Shown one piece after another: positions 36,589 through 48,870 of a stretch of 64,000 nt of DNA. Within the stretch, counting starts at the first letter, position 1. The number at the start of each line of letters is the position of its first letter. Source of the DNA: Hymenoscyphus infarciens (taxonomy: Eukaryota; Ascomycota; Leotiomycetes; Helotiales; Helotiaceae); the NCBI GenBank assembly GCA_001414345.1, contig LLCB01000185.1, positions 53,013 to 117,012 of the forward strand, written 5' to 3'. Both the position numbers and the translations under genes were made by a program. Below the pieces are notes generated by a model, which worked only from the letters and a program-made list of their open reading frames with translations, was not told where the DNA came from and ran no database searches.

Positions 36589-37500
36589 ATGAAGTTGCAC
36601 TACATCGGAGTAAGGACCTTACGCAACAGACGCTGGACTGACCGCTGATTTCCGTCGCAATAGATCATCAAGAACGAGGCTAAGCCGGCGCATGAGCTGG
36701 TTGCTGAGAAAGAACTGAGCGCATATTCTAGGTTCACCAAGAACAAGTACGTCCATATTATACTCTTCGATACGATCCGAATACGAATTAGGGAACAGGT
36801 GAGGGGTCAGGAGTCACGGAGGGGGTGGGGGGAAGGATAGCTGAAACTGGATTTGGAGGGTAAAGGCTGACGATGGAATCCAATTCTAGCTATGGAGAGT
36901 TCATGACACTTTTCAGCAAGACGGTGGCAGAACGAACGAAACCAGGACAGAGACAATCGGTTGAAGAACAAGGTCCGCCTTTCCACCTTTCTGCCCTCGG
37001 ATCAATACCAAAACGAAAGCTAACATTCAATCTCAAGATTACACATTCCATGCCTATGGGCGAACCGAAGGAGTTTGCGGTATCATCATCTCAGACCACG
37101 CCTACCCATCCATGGTTGCCCATCAACTCCTCTCCAAAGTCGTCGACGAGTTCCTCACCTCCCACCCCCGAACAGAATGGGCCAACTCCTCTCCCACACT
37201 CACTATGCCCGAACTCAAAGATTATATTGTGAAGTACCAGGATCCTCAGCAAGCTGATAGTATCATGAAGATCCAGAAAGAGCTGGATGATACCAAGATC
37301 GTTTTGCACAAGACGATTGAGAGTGTGCTGCAGAGAGGAGAGAAGATTGATGATTTGGTGGCGAAGAGTGATGGATTGAGTGCTCAGAGCAAGATGTTTT
37401 ATAGTGAGTGGCCTCATTGCTGGTTTTGGCGGTCAGAACATTACTAACATTCAATTTAGCCCAAGCAAAGAAACAAAACTCGTGCTGTCTTATTATGTAG
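36589..37500 (+). CDS. YKT6: Synaptobrevin-like SNARE YKT6
   Basis: Five exons (36589-36609, 36664-36746, 36890-36972, 37038-37403, 37460-37500) give 197 residues, close to yeast Ykt6. The N terminus reads MKLHYIG then IIKNEAKPAHELVAEKELS; the longin domain continues with YGEFMTLFSKTVAERTKPGQRQSVEEQ and DYTFHAYGRTEGVCGIIISD. The R-SNARE coiled coil has VLHKTIESVLQRGEKIDDLV, and the protein ends in CCLIM, the double-Cys lipidation/prenylation box of this family. Ykt6 works in ER-Golgi, endosomal, vacuolar and autophagosomal fusion. Exon 1 is a 21-bp microexon. The donor of intron 3 is GTCCGC, a poor match to consensus but required to keep the frame. Confidence 0.96.
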
Positions 37501-37846
37501 ATGGGTTGTGGTTGGTATGGTGAGATTTGGGCACAATACGGCGTTTTCTATAATTTGAGATTGGGTTCCCTGGTAGTCTTTTTAGCAACAAGATTGTAAA
37601 TGATTTTCTCGATATCAAGGGGAAGGCAGAGTCAAGCCAGAAACACGCAGCAGTAATGGTAAAAAAATATGTGAGAATTTCCTTGGAGAAATATTGTGTA
37701 AGTTCTACCAATTCCAGTGCAACTCCGAAGCCAAAATGCCACGCCCTCCGAACCAAACTCCGTTTCCAATCATTATACAGCCGCAGAAATGAGACCCAAA
37801 CTTTCAAACTTTCAAACTCCAATATGGGTATCCAGATCAACAAATT
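37501..37846. other. Intergenic region between convergent YKT6 and Rab genes
   Basis: This 346-bp segment separates two tail-to-tail genes and should contain both 3' untranslated regions and terminators. Open frames entering it are shadows. No other feature is seen. Confidence 0.6.
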
Positions 37847-39002
37847 TCAACAGCACTTCCTTCGCGTCTTCACCTCCGGTTGTCCATTCTGGGGTCCCGC
37901 ATCGATGTAATTTTCCACAGGCACTCCAAACCAACTCCTTCTGTCTCTCCCAACCCTAAAACTGCCAACTGGTCTGTCGAAATAACCTCCACTGCCTTCT
38001 CCGGGTCCACCATCCATAGGCGTCCCGCCTGGTGTTTGTGTGGCACTGAGGAGCTGCTGGCTCATCATGCGGTTCTGTTCGACCAGTTTCCTCGTAATAA
38101 CCCTAAAGACCTCCTCCACACCCTCACCGCTCTCAGCACTCACTTCGTGACAGCAATCCCATCCAACCTCTTGTCCCCAGAACCCACTACTTCTTTTCGA
38201 ACTAGGACTCCTAGCCCCGTCCAAGGGGTCTCTCGCCGCAGCAGCGTTGAAGAAAGGTCTGTACCCTCCCGCTCTCCCTCCATATTCCCCGTCTAGTATT
38301 CCTGCACCCGTGCCCATACCTCCCGGTGTTGCTGTAGCCGGAGGCGTCGACGACATACCGGGAGCGAGATTGTCCGCAACATAGGCGATACACCGCTCAA
38401 AGGGAACTTCGCGCGAGGAAGGGTCTCGGGCGACGAGATCGGCTTTCGTGCCTACGACGTGGAGGATGATATCGGGAGGGAGGTTGCGACGTAGTTCGGT
38501 GAGCCAAACGCCCATTTCCTCGAAGGAGGTTAGGTCTGTGATGCTGTAGCAGAGGATGCAGGCGTTTGCTCCGCGGTAGTAGAGTCGTGATATGGAGCTG
38601 TAAAACAAATCTTTTAGCCAAGACTGAGTTTGAAGATCCCCCGCCGTCGGGAGATCTGGAGATGATGGTTTGCGAATGAAAGAGGAAGTCGCGAGGGAGT
38701 GACCTAAAAACAGGTTGGGTTGGGTACACACCGGAAACGTTCCTGCCCCGCGGTATCCCATATCTGCAGTCGTACAACGGTGTCACTTTCATCATCCACC
38801 ACTCTTTTGGTTAGGAAGCTTGCTCCCACCGTTGACGTGGTTGTTTGGGGCGAGAACTGGTTCTTGATATAGCGCAACAACAAACTCGTCTTGCCGACTC
38901 CTGGATTTTATCAGTCCTGCAACTTGTAGTATGTACAATATTATTTAATTTGTTACCTTGGGCGCCGAGGACCACGATCTTGGCTTCCAACGACTGTGCC
39001 AT
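37847..39002 (-). CDS. Rab-family small GTPase with a Gly/Pro-rich insert
   Basis: Exons 39002-38957, 38900-38732 and 38597-37847 give 321 residues, about 100 more than a usual Rab. The P-loop is GAQGVGKTS, switch II is [10 protein letters not shown], the G4 box is the variant GTKAD and the G5 region is [13 protein letters not shown]. The C terminus is KTRRKCC, a double-cysteine geranylgeranylation signal. Between G4 and G5 lies an insert of about 65-70 residues rich in Gly, Pro, Ser and Ala ([16 protein letters not shown]..., then [21 protein letters not shown]); another Gly-rich tail precedes the CC. The GTKAD box and YVADN segment recall Rab24-like proteins, while the switch regions recall Rab5; I do not assign a subfamily. 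A vesicle-traffic role is expected. Confidence 0.88.
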
Positions 39003-39640
39003 GCCGTCTGTCCGTTGGGAGTAGTTTCTTCAACTCGCGATGGCTTCTCTTATGGTCGCAAGGCGGGGTTTCGATTCTGGATAAGAGGAGTTCGGGTTGT
39101 GGGGGAATGGAGGGAGCGGGTGAAACAAGGCAAGGCAAGGAAAGGCACAGCTTCTTATTTTAATTCCCGCGAGGTTTTCTTCCTGTTAATCTCCTCGATT
39201 TGTTTGTCTGTTCGATCCGCTTGCGTGCGTGCGTGCTTGCTTCTTTTCGTTCCTCTGCCTTGCTTTCCTCGGGTCGTGTTGTTGCAGTGCAGCTGGACTG
39301 GCTGATTGTCTCAAGCCTATCTTACACCTTCTCGCCTCATCATATGCGCTTCTTCAACACATGCGCCTGTTGGATTGCATTCACCTTCTTTCCTAATTGG
39401 TTTGTTTGGCTGTCCAAAGGAAGCAAGCGAGTCTTGGTGGTACAAAGGGTGCGAGGACTGTGATAGGTGAGTCTTCGTGTTATTGTTTATTGGTCTTCTG
39501 TGGAGTTGTAATTTTAAAATGACGTGGATGTAATGGTGGTGACAATCAATGCAAGAGTCATGCGAGGCTGAGAGAAACTCACACGTGAGCTTGTTCAATC
39601 AGCCTAGCATGTTTCTATTGATCTAACTTGTTACGGTACT
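39003..39640. other. Rab gene promoter and edge of the gene island
   Basis: This normal-composition sequence upstream of the Rab start contains C/T- and GT-rich stretches (for example GTGCGTGCGTGC near 39222). It is followed by an abrupt change to AT-rich DNA at about 39640-39700. The short open frames are not coding-like. Confidence 0.5.
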
Positions 39641-42600
39641 GCTCTACGAAAGCAAAGCGTCGTAGGTGTTCACAGAATATAGCCTAATCGAGGCTCTTGT
39701 TAGAGGGTTTATAAGGAAGTTATAAGGAAGTTTTAAGTAGAGATTAGTATTAAAAAGTAATAATCTTCTATAAGAATAAAGAGCTTATAATTGAGACTTT
39801 TTTAAGATAATTAAAATAAAATTTAGCTTTAAATTTTAAATTTAACACTTTCTCTTACTCTCTCTACTTTCTCTTTCTCTCTTCTCTCTTATATAAATAG
39901 ATTCTTTAAAGTTACTTTAAAAGTATAGAATTTAGAAGCTTATCTATAAATATATATATAGATATTAGTATATAAAGTAGTAAACTTCGTCTAAAACGTT
40001 TAATTTCGTTACTTATTCTTTTAAAAAAAGCGATTTTATTAAAGTAGAGAAATAGTAAGAAAAAAATAGAGTAATTATATAATTATATAATATAAAGCTA
40101 TTTCTAAATACTAAAAGTACTAACTATTTCTTAAAAGAGAATACGTAATAGCTATTCTTATTTATTAACTCTTATAGTCTCTTAAAACACTTGAACTATA
40201 AAGCTAGCGTCTATAGTTACTACTCCGCTTTCTTAAATTCTCTTTTTAATCCTAGCTAGCTTATTTATAGAGATAAAAACCCTTATTAGAGTATACTAGA
40301 TATATCGAGAGAGTATTCTAGATACTTATCTTACTTTTATAGAGCTATACTTCGAGTATTAAACTAGAATAATTACTAACTAAGTAATATAAATTTTTAG
40401 GTTTAAAAGAGAAATTTATACTATATAGCTATATATATAGATAAGTAGTATTATAGTTTCTAATACTACTATTTAATATATATAGTCTAAGAATAGAGTA
40501 ATATAGTTTAAGATTTACTATGTCTCTTAACTTTTGTAATTTGCGATTTACGATTTACGATTTATAATTTACGATTTAGTTAATTCCGGCTTTTAGTATA
40601 TACGAGACGCTCTAATAGACAATAGACTTACTAAGCTTACTCTAAGCTAGAAGGTCTCTAGTATAGTATAACGAGTTTATTCCTCGTTCTCTATTAGACA
40701 CGCTTTCTTCGCTAGGTCTATATAACGAATAGATAAATTATTTATTATAAATATTAACTAAATATATAGTATTTAAGCGATTATTAAAGTAATAAGAGCT
40801 TAATTAAATATATTACGAGTAGTTTCTATTTATTAGACTTAATATCCGCTCTCTAGGTCTTAGTATAGAGAGTTTATATAAGTTGAAATTTACTCTCTTT
40901 TTATATATATATTTAAATATAACTAAACTATAAATTATTTACTTTTAATTATTATTAATAGATTACTATCGTCTTTATTATATTATATAGAATAGAGTAT
41001 TATATAACACTTCTTTTTCTATAATAAAAAGTATTCTATAATACTCTACTTTCTATAATATTCTATATATAACTTTTAAACTAAGATTTCAACGTCGATA
41101 TCTACCTTTTTAGCCTAGAAACGCTCTAGTATAGCTTAATCGAGATAATAAAAGCGACTAAAGCGGATAATTTTAGAGGATTTTTATATATATTTAGATA
41201 AGTAAGAAACTATATTAAAGGAGTAGAGAATATAGAATATTTATAAATAAACGACTACTATTTACTTTCTAAACACTTCTTATTCTTAAATAATTCGAAG
41301 AGTGTTTTATTCGTAGAAAATCGTAAATATTCTAAATATATTCCTAGCTTTTATTCGTTATATAGACCTATTCTAATATTATAGTTAATACTTCGATTCT
41401 CTATACTAAATACCTACTTATTCAAGCGTAGCTAAAAGAATTCTAGGCTAACTTTAAGAACTATAGAAAAAAGCGCTAGTAATCTTTTAACTACTACGGA
41501 AACGCTCTATAATTAAAACAGTCGTATCTAAATAGCTACTATTTATATATACTTTTCTAGTATAGCTTTAATAGTAGAGAGAGAAGATTCTCTAAACTAC
41601 GAGTTTAATTAAGAGATAGAATTCTTAAGCGTAAGAAAGAAGAAGTGTCTATGAGAATTATAGCTACAAGTACTAATAGAGCTTATTTATTAGCAAATCT
41701 AGTTATACTACGCTCTTCAGCTTTATAAGAAAGGCTCGTAGAGAGACGAGTAGTCTATTAAGACTATAATCGTAATAGTAAGCTAATTAGACCTAACTAT
41801 TCTAATTAGCTATCTTCTATATCTTCGAAGTATATCTTAACTATATCTAAAACTACGAGTACTCTTATAAAGGAATATATTTCAGATTATAATACGTTAT
41901 ATACTATATATTAGAAGAGAACGACTTTAATTCTACTATAAAGACTTATTAATATTAATTATATAGAGAATAACGATTAAGTATAGCTTATCTTAACTTA
42001 TAGTATAATTATAACGAATACCTAGTATATAGTATTAAGTTATTAGTAAGAAGCTAATTTTAACGTCTACGCTAAAAAGATATATAGAAGTAGAGTTTAG
42101 ATCTAGAAAGGCTATTAGAACTTTTCTAAGAACTATCTAAGATATAGTATATATTACTTAGAAGATTAGACTTAAGTAGCTATAAGTAGACGCTCTCTAT
42201 ATTATATAGAACTCGAAAGAAGATTTATATCGTAAACTTCTAGCTATATATTATATATATTAAAACTCCTATATTTCAATTACTATACTTAGAGCGTCGA
42301 GTAGTAATAATAGAATCTACGTATAAAGAGCCTCTTTACTATATATCTCTTACTTTCTCTTCTATATAGAAGATAGCTTTCTAGTATATATAAGCTTAAA
42401 AATAGAATATAATCTATTAGTTAAGACTTAGCCGCTTTATACACGTGGTTAAGTAATATAGAACAGAATCTTATCTTCTAGAACGATTAATTTTATATTA
42501 TATCTTATCTAGTAATATCGAGAGAAAATCCGTGATAAATATAATATTACTAGACTATAGAACTACTCGAGTATATTTAACTTAGGAGACGCTCTTCTAT

Positions 42601-42899
42601 ATCTAACGCTAGTATAGGTATTATACTAGCGTATATAATTAGCGAGATTTTACTATATTTACTCTTACTAGAGCGAATAGGCTATTACCTTTCTAAAAAG
42701 AACTAGTTCTATCTAAAAAAGATACTAAGAGGTTATAAATATATAAAACTTTTTTTAGAATTAATAAAGTGACTCTAAAAGCCTTAAAATATAGTTAGAT
42801 AACTATTAGACAGTCTAGAAAGAGATTAAAACACTCTACGATTATATTAAGTAAGCGTAGTAGTAGTAAAGAGAAGAAGAGATTCTTATAAAAAGCCTC
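39641..42899. repeat. RIP-degraded AT-rich block, family not identified
   Basis: CA and TG dinucleotides are almost absent and stops fill every frame, while CG and many TA steps remain. No protein motif could be recognised with confidence. The right end may belong to the 5' part of the LINE that follows. A short tandem series of GATTTACGATTTA-type words occurs near 40540-40575. Confidence 0.75.
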
Positions 42900-44019
42900 T
42901 ATTCTCTCTCTTAGAGCGCTAATAACTAATAATAGTAGAGTAGTAAATAAGGAAGAGCGAAGTAAAAGAGGCTAGAAGAGAGTATTAGAATATATAGATA
43001 TAATAGAGTAAAGCTTAATATAGATAATACTCAACTTAGTAATAGAGGAAAGAGGTATCAAAGCTATTATTAAAGTAGTAGGAAAGGTACTTAAGTATAA
43101 AAGAATAAGAGAGAGAATAAAACGATTATATATAGGATTTTATAAGAAGAGCTTACTATTATAGTTAAAAAGATAAGAGGAATAAAGAAGCGTAGCTTAA
43201 TATAAGTAGAGAGAGTTAGAGTAAGAAGACTATAGAAAGGGGTAGGAACTATACTATAAAGAGAATATATAGTACTAAGTAAGTATATAAGAGAGATTAT
43301 AGTTAAAGCTATAGAAATAGACGAAAGGAAAGATAAGCTATTACTAAAAGAGGTAATTAGAGCTATAAATATAAGTAAATACGAAGTAGGAGTAATAGTA
43401 GCTAGGAAGCTCTAGAGTAGAGATATTATTATAGTTTAAGAAGGAGAAATAGGTAGTATATATATAAGATAATAACTAGGTAAAGAAAGTATTTAGATAA
43501 GAAGTAGTAGTAATAGTAAGAACGCTTATAGTACTTATAAAGAGAGTTCTAGTAAATATACTTAAAAAGAGAATAATAAGAGCTATATAGAGTATATTAT
43601 AAGCTTCTAGTATAAGAATACTAAAGATTATATAATAGAGGAATAGATAAAAGAAGTATTAGGAATAAGAAAAGCTAGCTCTCTAAAACTATATCTTAGA
43701 AGTAGTAATAATTAAGAAAGTAAGATAACTATACTTAAGAAGTATACTCTAAAAGGCTTAGTACTTTATATATAAAAGATATATAATAGATATAGTAGTA
43801 AAAAGGTACTATAAATACTAGGTATAGAGCTACTTAGTACGCTTCTATAAATAAGCTAAGAGATACGCTTAGTATACTTATAAGAGGTATAAAGAAGAGA
43901 AAGAGGAATACTCTAGTAAGAAGAACTTAAAAGAGTATCTAGTAAAGTATAGAAACTATAATAGAGAATATCTAGCACTTAATAAGAGAATAATACTATA
44001 GGTAAGTAAAGGAGAGATA
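42900..44019 (+). mobile_element. RIP-degraded LINE (Tad1-like), ORF1 with zinc-knuckle remnants
   Basis: At about 43800-43970 the plus frame shows three consecutive knuckle-like patterns of the non-LTR gag type. Most positions where Cys would be expected read Tyr (RYYKY, then repeated Y-x-Y spacings), as expected when TGC/TGT become TAC/TAT by RIP. Trp codons appear as TAG. The element is interrupted at 44018-44019 by an inverted pair of TA-flanked elements and resumes at 47021 with an endonuclease-like region. The left limit is approximate. Confidence 0.5.
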
Positions 44020-45394
44020 CTTATATGCCCTCTACTAGGGTTTTAAGCTAGTATCAACTTAGACTTAATACCGGTTTAATACCGGTTTAAGATATTAGTT
44101 ATTTCTAGAAGTAGCTCTAATACGTTTTATAAAACACTTTAAGGTAATTTAACTCGATTTATAAAACAATTTAAGGTAATTTAACCTAATTTATAAAACG
44201 ATTTAAGGTAATTTAACCTAATTTATAAAACGATTCAAGGTAAGGACCCGATTTATAAAACGATTTAAGGTGATTTAACCTAATTTATAAAACGATTTAA
44301 AATTATAAAACTATTTAAGGTAATTTAATACGATTTATAAACCGATTTAAAATTATAAACTAACTTATAATCTAGCTCTTAACTTAGTTTAAAAAATATA
44401 TCTAAAATAAAGTAAAAAGAAAAAATAAAAAGTCTAAAGAGAGTGTTTTTTTAAAGGCGATTTAAGCAGCTTTTTATATATAAACCTTATATAATTTTTA
44501 TATTCTAGTAGTCCTTAAATTTAGAGCTACTAGCGTATAGGTTTTAGTATATCACGTGACTAAATAGGTCATATAGTGGGGCGTGGCTTTCGTACCAGGG
44601 TCGCTCTTGCCGAACACGGTACGCTACGTATAACTAGCTACGTAATCGCTAAGATATAGCGCACAGGCCACCTCTACCTTTAACTTCGACTTCGACATCT
44701 TCGACAACGACGACGATAACCAGCTATTAATATCGCCATCGCATTGCATTCGTTACTCGGCATCGGGCCGCTTATCGGCATTGTAATCCACGTCGTATTC
44801 GTCGCGTTCGCTACCCTAGTCAATTCCACGTCGTTAAACAATAATAACATACCCCTTCTTTTTCAACGATTTAGGCACATTTCACGGTCGGGCTTTCAGC
44901 AGAGCGAATCAGAAGCCTCGGATTTATCCTCTACGTCATCGCTATCGCTTTTATAGTACGTACTATATCCACCCTTACTTCCTGAACTAACGTACGGGCC
45001 TTATAGTTTCTAACCGACCAACCGACTGACCGATCCAACCAATCACAGTGTAGCATATATATATAGATGACGTCATTTAGGTCGGTGGAACAATCAGTGG
45101 AATTAGTAGAATAATCGGTGGAATCGGTGGAATTAGTAGAATTAGTAGAAGCAGGACTCGAGCATTCGACAAACCAGGGCATGTTATATAAGAGTAGTAT
45201 AGCTACGTAATATACGCCTAATCACGTGATTTCAGTCTTTTTTATGTGTATTCTCTAGTGATTTTAAATAGTTTTTAGTACTAATTTAACGCTACTCTAA
45301 TACTAAGTTAATACTAGTTTAAGACAGGTCCGACACTAACTTAACTTACCTGACCCGGTTCGACTTGTTAAAACGAGTCGCGTTTTACTGCAGA
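44020..45394 (+). mobile_element. TA-flanked non-autonomous element, type 1, copy A (right end missing)
   Basis: It starts CTTATATGCCCTC after a TA and carries the type 1 subterminal array (repeats of GATTTATAAAACGATTTAA with spacers). The shared core lies between CACGTG palindromes at 44553 and 45223. The core includes GACTTCGAC/GACGAC microsatellites, a GTCGCT-like stretch and ACCGACCGACTGACC repeats. It stops inside the right arm just before copy B begins in the opposite orientation. No transposase frame is present. Confidence 0.7.
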
Positions 45395-45396
45395 TA

Positions 45397-46311
45397 CTTT
45401 ACTGCCAACCAGCGAGGGTTTTAAGCTAGGGTTGAATCGGGTTCAGAGGTGATTTAGACCGATTCTAGAAGCGTATTCAAGCTAGTTTATAAAATAGATT
45501 AAAGCAGTTTAAAATAATTCAAGAACTAGGTTCAACATACTTTAAAACCGACTTAAGATAATTCATAGCAGTAAAACCTGACTCGTTTCAGCAAGTCGAA
45601 CTAGGTTAGCTAAGTTAAGTTAGTATTAGACACTAGTTTAACTTCATTCTAGACCTATCTTAACTTAATTCTAGACCTACCTTAGACTAGTATTAACTTA
45701 GTATTAGAGTAGCGTTAAATTAGTACTAAAAACTATTTAAAATCACTAGCTAATATATATAAAAAAAGACTAGAATTACGTAATCAGGCGTATATTACAT
45801 AGCTACACTACTCTTATATAACATGCCCTGGTTTGTCGAATGCTCGAGTCCTGCTACTACTAATTCTACTAATTCTACTAATTCCACCGATTCCACCGAT
45901 TATTCTACTAATTCCACTAAATGTTCCACCGACCTAAATAACGTTATCCCTATATATATACCTCGATTTAATTAGTTAGATCGGTCGGTTAGTTAGAAAC
46001 TATAAGACACGTACGTTAGTTTAGGAAGTAAGAGTAGAAATAGTACGTACTATAAAAGCGACAGTAATAGCAATAACGTAGATAATAAATCCGATGCTTC
46101 TGATTCGCTAAGTAACCAATTCAGAGCTTCTTATTCGCTCTACTAAAAGTCTAACTATGAAATGTACCTATATTAGCCGATATTGTCTAATATTATTCAG
46201 CGACGTAGAATTAACTAGGGTAGCGAACGCAATAAATATAACATAGATTATAATGCTAATAAGCAGTCTAATACTAAGTAACGAATATAATATAATAGCG
46301 ATAGAGAGTTA

Positions 46312-46342
<31 letters not shown>

Positions 46343-47020
46343 TGAAGTAAAGTGTCGAAGTATCGAAGTGTTAAAGTATTAAAGTTAAAGATAGAGGTAG
46401 CCTATATACTAGGTCTTAGTAGTTACGTAGCTAGTTATATATAGCGTACCGTGTTTAGCAAGAGTAACTCTAATACAAAAGCCACGCCCTACTATATAAC
46501 CCACTTTAGTTACGTGACTTACTAAATTTATATACTAGTAGCCCTAAATTTAAGAACTACTAGAATATAAAAATTATATAAGGTTTATATATAAAAAGCC
46601 GCTTAAATCGCTTTTAAAAAAAAAACACTCTCTTTAGACTTTTTATTTTTTCTTCTAAGTACTTTATTTTAGACATATTTTTTAAACTAAGTTAAGAGCT
46701 AGATTATAAGTTAGTTTATAATTTTAAATCAGTTTATAAATCGTATTAAATTACCTTAAATAGTTTTATAATTTTAAATCGTTTTATAAATTAGGTTAAA
46801 TCACCTTAAATCGTTTTATAAATCGGTTTCTTACTTTAAATCGTTTTATAAATCGGTTTCTTACTTTAAATCGTTTTATAAATCGGCTTAAATTACTTTA
46901 AATCGTTTTATAAAACGTATTAGAGCTACTTTAAGAAATAACTAATATCTTAAACCGGTATTAAACCGGTATTAAGTCTAAGTTAATACTAGCTCAAAAC
47001 CCTAGTAGAGGGCATATAAG
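45397..47020 (-). mobile_element. TA-flanked non-autonomous element, type 1, copy B (full length, inverted)
   Basis: Read on the minus strand it begins CTTATATGCCCTC at 47020 and ends at 45397 with the type 1 right terminus (…GGCAGTAAAG on the element strand). It is bounded by TA at 45395-45396 and 47021-47022. Together with copy A it forms an inverted repeat with arms of about 1.4 kb and a loop of about 190 bp. The core microsatellites (GTC/GAC triplets near 46310-46345) and the right arm are more RIP-damaged than in copies D and G. Confidence 0.75.
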
Positions 47021-48870
47021 TAGATAGACCTACTATATTTATAAGCTTATAAAGAACCTTAACTAAGATATAGGTAGCGCTACTATACTTATTTACCTTT
47101 AGCTTAAAAGAAGATATATAGAACTTAAGAAAGAGACTAAGATAAGAATCTATACTAGAGAGGCTAATAGACGTAAGTAAAGTAGAACTTATAAATAAGA
47201 GCGATCTTATTAGTTTTTTAAGAGACTAAGAAGCTCTCTAAACGTAGTAAGAGAGCTAGCTAATAAAATAGAAGTAAGTTAAACTACTATAGAATAGTAA
47301 TAAGTATAATAGTACTATACTAGAATATAAAGAAGATACTAGAAGTACTTAATATAGCTATAAACTATAAAGAAGAATATACTATACTAGTAATCTAAGA
47401 GCTAGTATAGAATAGTATAAGAGACTTTCTAAGCTACTTATTAAACTTAAGATATAATATAATATAGTTCGATAGAGTAGTAGTACTCTTTATATATAAG
47501 AGATACTTAAAAATAAGCTAGATATATACTACTAGTAAGAACTAGGTAAGTGTAATAATAGAAGAAAGAAGAAATAGAATAATAATTTACTTTATATATA
47601 ACTTATAAATAGAGAGAATACTAATCAAAGCTATACTCTATTATATAAGGCTATAAGGAGCGTTTATTATAGATAACCTTAATATATACTATTCTTTTTA
47701 GAATATATATAAGAGGTATAACTAAAACGCTAACCTTGCTCTCGAGCTTATAATATAGTAGTTACTAAAGAGAGATATACTCTATAATAAGGTTACTTAG
47801 AAAAGAGAAGGCTCTTAAGACTCTAAAATCGATCTAGCTTTCTTAATAGAGAATATAGTAACCTAGTAGAGCCTTCTAGACCTACTAGGCTTAGACTATA
47901 CTATCTAACTTCTAATAATAGTAGTTAGACTAGAGAAAGAGACGTCTTAAGTACTTAGCTTTAGCTAAAGGCTAATAGACGAGATTCTAGTAAAAGTAGA
48001 GGCCTCTTACTTAGAAGTACTAGTAATCTAGAATATATAAGAACTTAAAGAAGCTATAGAAAAACTTATAAAGGAACTCTAATAAATAGCCTAGGCTTTA
48101 ATACTACTTTAGAAGCTAAGTAGAGGAAGAGTATAACCATAGTAGAGTAAGGAAGTTAAGAAGGTATTAAATAAGATAAGGTAGTATAAGAGAGTATAGA
48201 GAGAGCTTTATATAAAGAGCTCTAAGTAATAGCTTAATAACGCTCTCTAAGAGCTATAAACTACTAGTAGAAAGGTAAAAACAAGGAGCTAAAGTGAAGC
48301 GCTTATAGAGGTAGTAAAAGACGATAGAAAGCTCTAGATACTTAAGAAGTAGGCTTACTTAAAAGGATATATAAAACTCGAAGCCCTAGTACTACTAACT
48401 CTTACTTTACTTAATAGAACTAGAGAAGAGACTTATAAAGATAAGGCCTATATCTTAGTAAAGAAGTTCTTTCTAGAGTCTATAATATACTACTTAAGTA
48501 TCCTAGATAAAGAATAAGACTTTAAAAGCTTTTTATAGAAATACTAAGTAAGCTAGTATATAACTAAGAAGTATATTAAGATAGCTATAAGATTAGTATT
48601 ATAAAAGACACCTAGTTTTAATATACTTATAAATAACTTCTTTATAGTATATAATATACTTATAAATAACTTCTTTATAGTATATAATAAGCTATTTAAA
48701 GAGATATTTATAGTAATAGTAGAAGTAAGCTTTTACTTATAATACTTTCTATTCTAGTTCTACTATATAAAGGTGTCTTTAGGAAACTAGGTAAGATAAT
48801 AGAGGAATAGAGTAAGATAGAAGCTTATAAGCTAATAGTATAATAAGTATAAATAGGAATTTCATTTCCT
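47021..48870 (+). mobile_element. RIP-degraded LINE continued: ORF2 endonuclease region
   Basis: Near 47660-47705 the frame reads FIIDNLNIYYSF, matching the G-D-F-N-x-H-x-x-W core of the EEP endonuclease of non-LTR retrotransposons after RIP. Near 47815-47835 it reads REGS-stop-DSKIDLAF, the late endonuclease block. The linker toward reverse transcriptase is recognisable at 48310-48510 (KGYIKLEALVLL, KAYILVKKFFLES), with TAG codons at positions where Trp is typical. No reverse transcriptase is seen after 48.6 kb, so the copy is 3' truncated or overprinted. Confidence 0.55.

Noticed and set aside
39641..42899. Possible pogo/Fot1-like or Helitron remains
   Set aside because: I looked for DDE and Rep/helicase motifs but RIP damage leaves nothing specific enough to name a family.
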